Below, one piece after another: positions 36,400 through 45,469 of a DNA stretch of 64,000 nt. Below the pieces are notes generated by a model. That model saw only the letters and a program-made list of their open reading frames with translations. It searched no databases and was not told the DNA's origin. Every line of letters begins with the position of its first letter. The first letter of the stretch is position 1. Location of the stretch: the NCBI GenBank assembly GCA_032622095.1, contig CP136061.1, positions 230,702,944 through 230,766,943 of the forward strand. Reading direction: 5' to 3'. The stretch comes from Siphonodentalium dalli. Its lineage: Eukaryota; Mollusca; Scaphopoda; Gadilida; Siphonodentaliidae. Made by a program: the position numbers and the translations under genes.

Positions 36400-37080
36400 A
36401 AACATTGCATGGCCAAAGCATTGAAAAATATTCTGAAAATAATATAGGAATCAGGAATTCATGTTTTTCTGAGTGGTGATGTTTTTACGAACTGTTGTAT
36501 GTTATGTTTGGCATATTTACTCACTATGAGTGCCTTGGGTCCCTTTAAAATGATTTGAAACACTCAATGAAATATCTGCACACCAGTAGATTATTTTGTA
36601 GGGATTTTAGTGTGATGAGAGTCAGAATCATGATTCTTCGTTTGAGTCTGGTAAAAAGCAGCTGATTTGATGTAGAAATGCTATAGTTTGATTCTTGCAA
36701 AATTTTAAGGCCTGTATACATTCGCTTTTATCCATCAAAGGTGCTCCAGACACTTCATACCGCTATAATCATAGTATGTACATGTACCTTGTTTTACAAA
36801 CTTTTATGTTATTTTGCATGACCGCACTTCAAAGAACTCTAAAGACGCTCATGCACTTAATGCATCAATTTAAAATTCTGCAACTTAATGCATCAATTTA
36901 GAATTCTGCACTTTTATCCGCATTTTTATCACAAAAAGTCTGGAAATACTAGTGAGTACTAGTGCTATACTATTAAACATGTAGACTATATACTGTGAAA
37001 AGACTTGATAAAGTCTTAATAAATTTAACAGTTGTTTCCAGTAGAAGATAGAGAAAAGCTCTTTAAGTTCCATATTTGCA
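36400..37080. other. Intron sequence without recognised feature
   Basis: AT-rich; includes a small direct duplication (ACTTAATGCATCAATTTA, about 36856 and 36883). Confidence 0.5.
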
Positions 37081-37084
37081 GTGT

Positions 37085-37338
37085 TTTACACTGAGCATTA
37101 AGAGCATCTCCTTTTATTCTCAGCAGAATATATGCAAACAACATGGTATAAATTATAATGAAAATGAATTTATGACTCCAGCCAATAATTCATTATCATT
37201 ATAAATACCATGTTTGCATTGTTCATAGAGCACACAGGTGTTGCAATTATCCATGGGCAAAATTCATTAATTTGTTGCATATATTCTGTTGAGTATACAA
37301 GGAGATGGTCTCATAAATGGCCGGATTTAGTGTACCCT
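37085..37338. mobile_element. Foldback element related to 56425-56769
   Basis: The arms share GGAGATG.TCTCATAAATGG, CAGAATATATGCAA and AATTATAATGAAAATGAATT with the 56.4-kb copy and fold on each other. The right edge GTACCC|TTTAATG is intact; the left edge is degraded. Confidence 0.6.
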
Positions 37339-37344
37339 TTAATG

Positions 37345-38080
37345 CTTGTAATACATGCATGTACTAGTACCTGTTTAGACCAAGTTTTCCCTGTCCACAA
37401 CTTGTGGTATCGGTTGGGTTGATGCTGTTTTGGACCGAGTCCCATCCCGATACTCTTCTATAATGGACTTTACGCCCAGAATTGTGGGTTGAAGTTATCT
37501 TGATTGTAGCACTACCAGTATTTCGTCAGATTAGGTCAAAGTGACGCTTTTTTATAAGAACATAGAGGGCAGCCTTTCCCAAGCGTGATGATTTCAAACC
37601 TGCATATACTTAAAGTAATTGACCATCTCTAACGTGGTGTTACCCAGGTAATGCTGTGGTATTACACTGCAATAATTTCCAACACCATGGTAAGGTTGTC
37701 ACTTGAACACAAAACAGCACCACGATGGATGCGGTATGCAATTAAAATGCAGTGATTCTCCTTATATCTTTGGAACTTAAAGGAATGGATGGCCTTCGTT
37801 ATAGGTTATAATTTATAAATAACATTTACAAAAAGTTTCCCAAGAATATACTAATAGTATAGGATAATGTTCATATGAATGCGTTATTATCCACAAAACA
37901 CACTTTGTGTGAGTCAATCGTTTGTTTATATACAGCAGTAAATAGTGAGCGATAAGCAAAACACTCAACACCGTTGCGATTGTTTAATTGAGCGATTCAT
38001 GGTGACCCATTCAACACTTCAAAATCTTGAGAGGTTATAGAAGAGTAGCCGGACAGGACTCGATCCAAAACAGTTTCAAC
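37345..38080. repeat. Sequence with a repeat end at 37780-37905
   Basis: GGCCTTCGTTATAGGTTATA at 37791 is the inverse of the sequence at 8730-8755. The rest of this 0.7 kb is unrecognised. Confidence 0.45.
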
Positions 38081-38082
38081 TG

Positions 38083-38295
38083 CAGTAATGCTCTAAGTAA
38101 TCAACTCCTTAACCACAGCAGAATTATGGGTAACTTTTCAGGATTTAGTCGGAAATATGGCTTGTTGCCATTCATCGGAAAGCTCTCAGAGAGCTTTCCG
38201 ATGAATGGCAACAAGCCATATATCCGACTAAATCCTGAAAAGTTACCCATAATTCTACTGTGTTTAAGGAGTCGATTATACTCGGGGCATTACTG
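38083..38295. mobile_element. TA-flanked foldback element, copy 2
   Basis: It starts CAGTAATGCTCTAAGTAATC and ends CATTACTG, with TA on the right and TG on the left. The arms of about 100 bp are nearly identical, meeting at AAGCTCTCAGAGAGCTT, so the whole element is one hairpin. Confidence 0.75.
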
Positions 38296-38299
38296 TATT

Positions 38300-38965
38300 C
38301 GATATCTCAAGCTGTTGCATACCGAAAAGACTTGGGCTAGTACCTGAACAGTAAACCTGCAATCTGCATGATTCATGAAACAGCTATTGAAACCATGCTG
38401 TATATACTCAGAATTACACAATTTTGTTTATGGGTTTGTTGATATGACACGAGTGCTAGCGCACAATGACGGAATGAACAGCACACCCTAGAGTTCTATC
38501 TTTCCTCAATGGCACAAGTGCTGTATCAACAAATCCATTAATACAAGTGTCTTTCTGTGTTTATTACACATCACCCGTCCTAGAATATGTGCATTTAAAA
38601 ATACAGGGCTACGATGTTTATTAAGGCACATACAGTGCTTGTTTTGTCATGTGTGATGATTTTTTTTCCTATCGTTTGAACTGGATACTCAAATAACAGA
38701 AATTGTTATATATTTTTTTTTCAACCGACAGATTTGAGGTAACTCTTTCTATAAATATATTGAAAATCATGTGTCGGGATGTAATTATTAGCAATCAATA
38801 TATTTTTTGTTGCGTATATAGGTTTATACAATTTTAAGAGGCAGAACAAGATACAGGTACTTTGTATAGTTTCATTTCGCGAATGTACACAGTATCTTGT
38901 TTGGCCACTTGCAATTTTAGAAACCCATAACTGTAACGAGAAATTGTTGATTGTATATTTAAAGT
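38300..38965. other. Intron sequence without recognised feature
   Basis: AT-rich, no recognised repeat apart from the edge of the next element. Confidence 0.5.
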
Positions 38966-38969
38966 TTAA

Positions 38970-39462
38970 AGGTACGGGAGGCCTTGGCGGTGGGTATGCT
39001 GTGAAAATATTTCCACCGGTCAAAAACCGCCACAAACAGAAAGAATATTAAAATGCAGACAGACTTTGTCCGTATACAAATAAGAAATATCGCATAAACA
39101 GTATGTTATTGTCATATGTTTGACCATTCTTATGTAAACAAAAGCATAAAAAGGTACTTTCCTGGTGTTTGTTTATATTATGATGGTAAACATAAAGAGC
39201 GTTCATTGTTGCTGAATTTTGATATGGAACGAATAAAGAGCATTTATATCATTTGTGTGTGATTAGCCAGTAACACTGTGCTGCCTGCTGTAACACAATC
39301 AGGCTCCTGCTTAGGTAAAATATAGTAGGTCTTTATGATAGCATGCTGTTTACGCGATGGTCATGGTATATATGAACAAAACTGTATGCGTTTTAATGTT
39401 TTTCTGTTTACGGTGATTGAAACAAATATGAATATTTTCGACAACTAAGGCCTCCCATGCCT
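38970..39462 (-). mobile_element. 0.5-kb TTAA element, copy A (inverted)
   Basis: TTAA flanks at 38966-38969 and 39463-39466. On the minus strand it reads from AGGCATGGGAGGCCTTAGTT through ATTGTGTTACAGCAGG and two CATAAAGAGCGTT-like motifs to CCGCCAAGGCCTCCCGTACC. Three further copies lie at 44968, 57494 and 61123. Confidence 0.75.
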
Positions 39463-39479
39463 TTAAGCCCCCTTATTGT

Positions 39480-40100
39480 CTCTATTATAGAAGTTTTTAT
39501 ATTCAGAATAAATGTCAATTGTATATTTTAAAACACAATTGAAATTATATATTAATTTAAAATTAAATGTTTTTCTTAATTAAGAATTGTTTTCTAATAT
39601 ATCTTTCCTAATTGGGAAAAATATTCCTAGTTAAGAAAACTTGTTTTCCTTACTTAGATTTATTTTCCTGCTTGAGAAAATCTCATTCTAGAAAAAATTG
39701 GCTCACTTAAGAAAAAATATCTTGACGATATTTCTAACTATAGAAAATATAATTTCTTGTTCTAGATTAATTGTATAGCTTTCTTAAATTTCTAGCTATT
39801 CTCCCAAGATAATCGCAGTATCTTAAACTTATCTTATTTCAAGAAAAATAAACTTATGTGAGAAAAACAATCTTTCCTACATTAAGAAAAAAAATCTATA
39901 CTAAGATTTGTTTACTAGGATTTTCTTACTAAGATTACTGTGTTTTCTTAAAGAAATTTTCTCAGACAAGAAATTTTCCCACCCTTTCATTTCTTGACCT
40001 AGAAAATATGTTTTTTCTTATTTTTCTAGCTATTCTCCCAAGATAATATCTCATTTCAAGATTTTTTTTTTCCTGAATTGAGAAAATATTTTTGGCAGTG
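39480..40100. repeat. AAGAAA/TTTCTT-rich repeat ending TTTTTGGCAGTG
   Basis: Over 600 bases of short runs TTTCTTA, AAGAAAA, CTAGAAAA and TCTTGTTCTAG. The right end ATTTTTGGCAGTG is the inverse of the start of the block at 23518. Confidence 0.55.
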
Positions 40101-40403
40101 TAGACGGTGTGTGTTCAATATAAAATAACCATATACAATTATAAATCACATTTGTGATGTATAGAAACCAACACATCGTTTTCTCCACCGAACAAACTAT
40201 GTCGCATCATGTACAAGTATATATAGAGAGTGAAAACCTGACAATATGTGTCAATGTTAATGACGAGATATGGTTTTTATTTTCATGTATGTGTTATTTC
40301 AGTGATCACTTTATGTAAATTTAACATAATATTATATATCATCTAAACAAAAATGCATTATGCGGTTTATTTAAGCCTACACGTACTGAAAATGTCAACT
40401 CAC

Positions 40404-40569
40404 CGTCACCATCACTGTCTGCAGAATTGAACGCTCCCTTCGTCGCGCCACCGTCGTCTGTTCCCGTAGCTAACTCGAAGCACTTGTAGTCGATAGCTTC
40501 CGGCTCCCCCTCACACTTCGCAGTCCAAGAATTGAAGTCCAGAGATAATGGCTGAAGGTTTTCTCTAGT
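40404..40569 (-). CDS. EF-hand gene, exon with first half of the EF loop
   Basis: The acceptor is CTTTTCATTTCAG and the donor G|GTGAGT. The 55 codons run from TRENLQPLSLDFNSW through Cys99 and Cys110 (CEGEPEAIDYKC) to FNSADSDGD, ending one base into the next Gly codon. ADSDGD supplies positions 1, 3 and 5 of the calcium-binding loop. Only 88 bases separate it from the preceding exon, while the following intron is 18,276 bases. Confidence 0.85.
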
Positions 40570-40657
40570 CTGAAATGAAAAGGCATCTATACTTCAAGTT
40601 GTATATATATATATATTGTCGCTAAACACACATTCTGATTAGCCGATATCTACTTAC

Positions 40658-40686
40658 TTTAGTTTTAGATTCACCAGCAGCGTCCG
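40658..40686 (-). CDS. EF-hand gene, 29-bp exon
   Basis: TTTTCACGTTTCAG precedes the exon and GTAAGTA follows it, both strong sites. In the frame that fits the next exon it encodes DAAGESKTK after a split codon. It is too short to find by ORF search and rests on splice sites and phase. Confidence 0.65.
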
Positions 40687-40859
40687 CTGAAACGTGAAAA
40701 TATTTTGAATAGAGCACACTCATAATTGCGACGGGCATCAAAAATACCTAACCGCACAGCCAGGATTCGCGTAATCGAGTTCAATCAGAAAGTTGTTTAC
40801 AATACAATGTAAGAAAAGAGGCACAGGAACCAGTGCTTCAAACACAGTTGTAGAACCAA

Positions 40860-41290
40860 AATTACCTACAATTACTGCTGTTTTGGTTCTTGAGAATTGA
40901 AGAACCAAAAGTGGACAGACGGATTATTTACAACTAAACTTCAATCATCGTAGTCGTTTTCGTCGTCATTATCATATTCATCGTCGTAATCATCTTAAGC
41001 ATCTTCATCGCAATCGTCATCGGCAACGCTTTGGTTCTTGGTAACAATTTTGGTTCTCCATTTTGGTTCTTCAATGATGTAACGAATATTTCTTATTTGG
41101 TTCTTCGTCAACCATTTTGTTCTTTGTCAGCCAAGAACTAATTGGTTCTTTGTTTGGTTCTTCAATAAATGGGCAAAGAACCAATTGGTTATTCGACTGT
41201 GAAGAACCAACTATGTTGGTTCCGCCAGCGGGACAGTTTTCAGAACCAACTAAGCTTATTTGGTTCCCCACATTATTTGCAGTGTATATT
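40860..41290. repeat. Cluster of TTGGTTCTT/AAGAACCAA motifs
   Basis: More than a dozen occurrences of GGTTCTT or AAGAACC on both strands at irregular spacing, most within TTTTGGTTCTT or GAAGAACCAA. GTCATC/TCATCGTCGT runs lie at 40950-41030. It is in intron 1 of the coding region, about 180 bases upstream of the 29-bp exon. Overlapping frames at 41071-41431 are products of the motif. Confidence 0.7.
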
Positions 41291-41567
41291 CGATTAACAG
41301 GAATACGTTCGGGCGCGGATCCAAGAAACCCCATGGAACCTACTCAGAAATTGTATCACACGAAAAAGTATATATCTCTTCATAGCATGTACAAAACCTT
41401 TAAAGTGCATTTCGTGCATATTCTAGAATAAGGAATACATTTTAAAGTATTCATTTTCTTGTTGATTTTGTTAAATGGTTCTTTTCTGAAACACACTAAA
41501 AGGTGAGTGGCGTTCGTTCTTCCGTTTAGCAATCAGCTTAAGTTGTAATTCAGCTAAAGTACGTATA

Positions 41568-41795
41568 CAGTAATGCTCTAATTAATCGACCTCTTAACCA
41601 CAGCATAATTATGGGTAACTTTTCAGGATTTAGTCGGAAATATGGCTTGTTGCCATTCATCGGAAAGCTCTAGGCTAGAGCTTTCTATGCGAGAGCTTTC
41701 CGATGAATGGCAACAAGCCATATTTCCGACTAAATCCTGAAAAGTTACCCATAATTCTGCTGTGGTTAAGATGTCGATTAATTAGGGCATTACTG
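41568..41795. mobile_element. TA-flanked foldback element, copy 3
   Basis: Left flank TA at 41566-41567. It starts CAGTAATGCTCTAATTAATC and ends GCATTACTG. The arms are about 100 bp; the centre has an extra GAAAGCTCTAGGCTAGAGCTTTC hairpin-like segment, described here by its GCTCTAG and CTAGAGC halves. Confidence 0.75.
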
Positions 41796-41859
41796 CATGT
41801 GCTGTAGGAGCAGAGTCGAGATCAGGTCTCCACTGACGTCAGTCACCCTGTTCTCTTAG

Positions 41860-42600
41860 CCCTTCAATAACTGGAGCTTCTTGAAATTTTGCGAAAATCA
41901 TGTGCCAAAGCATTCTCTCATATATGCGAGTCCCCCATATAAAACACATTTTATAATAGTCTCTACAACAACTATCATCAACTGTACATGTGAAAATAGA
42001 TTAAAACTGTTCTCATTGATTTATTAATAACTAGCCACTAACGAGATATCGCATATCCAAACCATTTTTATGTAGACATTACTGTTACAGTGGATTTTAC
42101 CGATAACAGGCCATTTAGTCCAATAACATACCAAAGTTTAACCAAAACTGGACGGTAAATATTGGAAAAGGTCAATGTATTGAAACCTATTCTGAAATTC
42201 ATAGTAATACTAAAATATTTTAACTTACTACACGATTAGCAATGTTTGCTGATAAATCACCGTAACAGTTTTGTATACATAACAATGGTTTGAACACACC
42301 AAATTTCGTTATTGTAGATCTATCAATAATGAAAATAAGAATAAAGTTTATCTATGTCACCATGTTATTCTTTGTGGTGATTTCTTTACTAAATACTCGA
42401 GGCGAGTATAGTTACCTGAAACATTTCTCACCAATGAGTAGATGTGCACTTTTCTGCATTTATGTTATCTTTTCATGCGTATGTCGTCTGTTCTTTTATT
42501 CCTGAGTATCCCACCAAATAAATAGTAGACTCTTCCAATGGTATATCGCTATGGTAACTTATTGGGAGAACCATTTGAATAAAGACATGGTTTGTTAAGT
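41860..42600. other. Intron sequence with a partial CCCTTTCATG-family copy
   Basis: 41865-41945 matches the left end of that family (CTTGAAATTTTGCGAAAATC, CTCTCATATATGCGAG) and then stops. The rest is unrecognised, including the frame at 42290-42505. Confidence 0.5.
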
Positions 42601-42603
42601 TAA

Positions 42604-42851
42604 CCATTCCATTGCTGGAGCATCATGAAGTATTGCGGAAACCATGTGCCAATGTATTCTCTTATATTTGCGAGTCTCCCATATGGAGCCGCGCATATAT
42701 TAGATAATAAATTGGCCTAACAATGTTTACCTTGTAAGCCAGTGCATTGTCTTAGATATGCTCTCTATGTGAGATTCGCATATATAAGAGAATGCATGCA
42801 CTGGCACATGATCTTGAATGTTGCACTAGCGCCGCTCCCGCCATGAAAGGG
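42604..42851. mobile_element. CCCTTTCATG-family TTAA element, copy 3
   Basis: TTAA at 42600-42603 and 42852-42855. The right end CCCGCCATGAAAGGG lies 12 bases from the end of the first coding exon, so the intron begins within the target-site flank of an element. Interior palindromes are as in copy 2. Confidence 0.7.
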
Positions 42852-42863
42852 TTAAGTTAGTAC

Positions 42864-43083
42864 TCACATTCCTCATCTCCCTCTGACCAATAAGGCTCCT
42901 TTTGCGGCGTGTGATGACTTTGGTCCACCCACATGTCGTAGAGTTCCCTTCGTCACATATGAGATTCCACGTTACAGTGCCCCCCAGGTTAAACCAATCC
43001 CAACCCCAACAGTGAGCTTCGCCGACGAACAAAACTAGTAACAGTCCAACCGTAACATAAGTAGCGAGCTTCATCTCCAAACT
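42864..43083 (-). CDS. EF-hand gene, first coding exon (signal peptide, furin-like site)
   Basis: TTTTGTTTCAG at 43094-43084 is a good acceptor, so a 5' UTR exon lies further upstream. ATG at 43074-43072 follows nine bases later and starts MKLATYVTVGLLLVLFVGEA, a textbook signal peptide. I preferred it to the in-frame ATG at 43179, which would run through the acceptor. The exon then codes a Trp-rich stretch, CDEGNSTTC and ITRRKRS. The best donor by consensus is GTGAGT at 42867, but that gives phase 0 and breaks the downstream frame. GA|GTACTA, ending the exon at 42864, gives phase 1 and fits exon 2. An unseen extra exon is the alternative. Confidence 0.75.
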
Positions 43084-43099
43084 CTGAAACAAAACTCTG

Positions 43100-43500
43100 T
43101 TATATAGATTACATTGACATATAGTAAGGCTGAATTGGTCATTGTCGCAAGCTATGATTGGTTTCGTGCAAAAACACACCCAGGATATCTCAAACGTGCA
43201 AAATGTTAACCCGGGGTCTCAATGTATCGTTCGTCTGCGACAGTTAAACTCAACGTGGTGGAATATCCAATAAAATTCCCTTGAAATTTAACTCTAAAAT
43301 CACAAACAAATAATAATTGTATTAATAATTAACATGCGACTAATTTAAAATCGATTTTTAAATTAGACTTTGAGCTCCTGTGTATCTTTGTGCACGTATA
43401 GAAGATCCTGTTTGTGCAGGTAACCATGCGATATTGACCTGTTCAGTTATAGTAAGGTAGTGGGTAAATGTGAATGATCCAAACGGTTTGTATTCTCGGT
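43100..43500. other. Region upstream of the first visible coding exon
   Basis: Intron or promoter-side sequence of the EF-hand gene. No UTR exon or TATA box could be fixed. Confidence 0.4.
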
Positions 43501-43502
43501 GA

Positions 43503-43605
43503 GAGCTTTCCGATGAATGGCAACAAGCCATATTTCCGACTAAATTCTGAAAAATTATCCATACTTCTGCTGTGGTTAAGGAGTCGATTATTTAGAGCAT
43601 TACTG
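43503..43605. mobile_element. Half copy of the TA-flanked foldback element
   Basis: Only the right arm is present (GAGCTTTCCGATGAATGGCA to GCATTACTG, then TA at 43606-43607). A solo arm implies loss of the partner, as hairpin excision or replication slippage would produce. Confidence 0.75.
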
Positions 43606-43683
43606 TACATGTAAATCCATCATTTCTGTTCATCCTCACAATATGAGATATATGTATGTAATGATATGAAAAAGTGGTTTTAA

Positions 43684-43880
43684 CCATTTCAGTGCCAAGT
43701 CCGATTTTTGTATTTACCCATATTTCCTTGATCATTTTTCAAATTTATTGATTATAATAATGTGATACATTGATGGAAAGAGCTCTTTCCATCAATGTAT
43801 CACATATTATAATCAATAAATTTGAAAAATGATCAAGGAAATATGGGTTGATACAAAAATCGGACTTGGCACTGAAAGGG
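43684..43880. mobile_element. 197-bp near-perfect palindrome with TTAA flanks
   Basis: TTAA at 43680-43683 and 43881-43884. The ends are CCATTTCAGTGCCAAGTCCG and CGGACTTGGCACTGAAAGGG. Pairing runs almost to the centre at GAAAGAGCTCTTTC. TTAA plus CCNTTTCA-GTGCC ends fit piggyBac-type non-autonomous elements. Confidence 0.8.
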
Positions 43881-43904
43881 TTAAATACATATAACAACAA
43901 GCTG

Positions 43905-44310
43905 ATATGACCGACTTCGTTCGGGCTATTTAGGGATTTCTTTGTGATCGCCTCCGTCTGGGCAGAATATACAGCGTGAGAGATTGATTTACTAATTCAA
44001 AGTGACAACGTTGATCAATAATGAGCAAACAGCGTTGAAAAGTATTAGGAGAAAGAAAAAACTATTGTTCGATCGGCCCAGAAATATGCCTATATGAGCG
44101 TATATGAGCGACGTCAAGGTCAATGCCAAGGACACGGTCGCACGTGAAATTAGACCCGCCCATATTGTTCCCAGGATCAAAGTAGGCCTACATACCAAAT
44201 TTTGAGTCGGATCGGTCAAGCAGTTTTCGAATCTATAACACATGCATACACACAGACAGACACACAGACAGACAGACAGAAGTTCCACAATATATAGGAG
44301 ATTAGACACC
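43905..44310 (+). repeat. Interspersed repeat ending in an ACAG microsatellite
   Basis: AAGGTCAATG, CAAATTTTGAGTCGGATCGG and TCAAGCAGTTTTCGAA precede CACACAGACAGACACACAGACAGACAG. A body that runs into ACAG repeats is common in invertebrate interspersed repeats. The minus-strand frame at 43992-44384 is Cys/Val-rich because of the microsatellite and is not a gene. Confidence 0.55.
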
Positions 44311-44314
44311 TTTC

Positions 44315-44960
44315 GCATAATGAACAACGACAGATAATTATTACGAATAGCTATTTGTAGTCGTATTTTTTTCGGACGGTCCATAAACCTTTTCGCAGAA
44401 TTGAGGACAACGAGTTCGTTTGTAAGACAATATAATAGTGCTTGTATACAGTAGAGTCGCTTATGGGAATTTTTTTAACAATTGTAGTGACTATGATATT
44501 ATGATAGGGTATCACTGACTTTGTCGGAAAATGTTTGTTAGACTTCATGGGTCCGCGACTGGAGGGAATTATGACGTCACAAAGATGACGTCACTGCCAG
44601 TTCATCTCAGATGTAGGGTTGGCCTAAGAACTGACGAATTCTGCGCTTATTTCTTAATTGTTATACATTTTTATCAGTAGGCAGTAATAGTAGTTCTCAA
44701 ATTACAGTACCCACACTGTTATTCCAGTCAAAGATGGCACCAAAAAATCAAAAGTTTGCGACATTCAAGAATCTCATGTAAATAGCCTTCTGTTTGGTAG
44801 CGACTGCGAATTCTGACAATTCTGTTTTTAGTTATTGCTTCAGCAATAGAGTGCACCGATTTGTTTGTACAAAACATGTTCAATCTGTCAAAAATCCACT
44901 TTAGACAATCGAATTATAGCATTATGTCAAAAATCAATTCCGATATTTATAAAATAGATT
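44315..44960. other. Stretch without recognised feature
   Basis: No repeat or exon recognised. A direct TGACGTCAC pair occurs at about 44571-44592. Confidence 0.5.
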
Positions 44961-44967
44961 TTTTTAA

Positions 44968-45461
44968 AGGCACGTGAGGCCTTAGTTGTCGAAAATATTC
45001 ATATTTGTTCCAATCACCGTAAACAGAAAAACATTAAAACGCATACAGTTTCGTTCATATATACCATGACCATCGCGTAAACAGCATGTTATCATAAAGA
45101 TTTACTATATTTTACGTAAGCAAGAGCCTGATTGTGTTACAGAAGACAACACAATGCTGCTGGCTAATCACACACAAATGGCATAAACGCTCTTTATTCG
45201 TTCCATATCAGGAATTCACCCACAAAGAACGCTCTTTATGTTTACCATCATAATATAAACAAACACCAGAAAAGTAACTTTTTATGCTTTTGTTTACATA
45301 ACAATGGTAAAAAATATGACAATAACATACTGTTTATGCGATATTTCTTATTTGTATACGGACAAAGTCTGCCTACATTTTGTTGTTCTTTCTGTTTGTG
45401 GCGGTTTTTGACGGGTGGACATATTTTCACAGGATACCCACCGCCAAGGCCAACCGTACCT
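44968..45461 (+). mobile_element. 0.5-kb TTAA element, copy B
   Basis: TTAA at 44964-44967 and 45462-45465. It starts AGGCACGTGAGGCCTTAGTT and ends GCCAACCGTACCT. It contains AACGCTCTTTATT at 45186-45198 and a second GAACGCTCTTTATG about 40 bases later. Almost identical to copy C. Confidence 0.8.
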
Positions 45462-45469
45462 TTAAACTG

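Larger units (their letters stand above)
20693..43083 (-). other. Split gene for a secreted single-EF-hand protein (five coding exons)
   Basis: Joined coding exons total 672 bases: 223 residues plus stop. Seen: a hydrophobic signal peptide (residues 1 to about 20), Trp23/25/27, Cys22/40/48/99/110, an Asn-Ser-Thr sequon at 44, RRKR at 56-59 (proprotein-convertase type), an EF-hand loop D131-E142 (DSDGDGVISREE) with all ligand positions suitable, a Glu/Asp-rich run at 182-194 and a Leu-rich helix from about 200. It is therefore probably an extracellular calcium-binding protein. Introns are about 2.2 kb, 88 bp, 18.3 kb and 1.2 kb. No named orthologue is recognised. A role in matrix, mineral or immune function would be guesswork. 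The weak point is the donor of the first coding exon. Confidence 0.75.

Noticed and set aside
43992-44384. 130-codon frame with several hydrophobic segments, possible membrane protein
   Set aside because: The Cys/Val stretch is the ACAG microsatellite and the rest is an interspersed repeat; no splice or start support.
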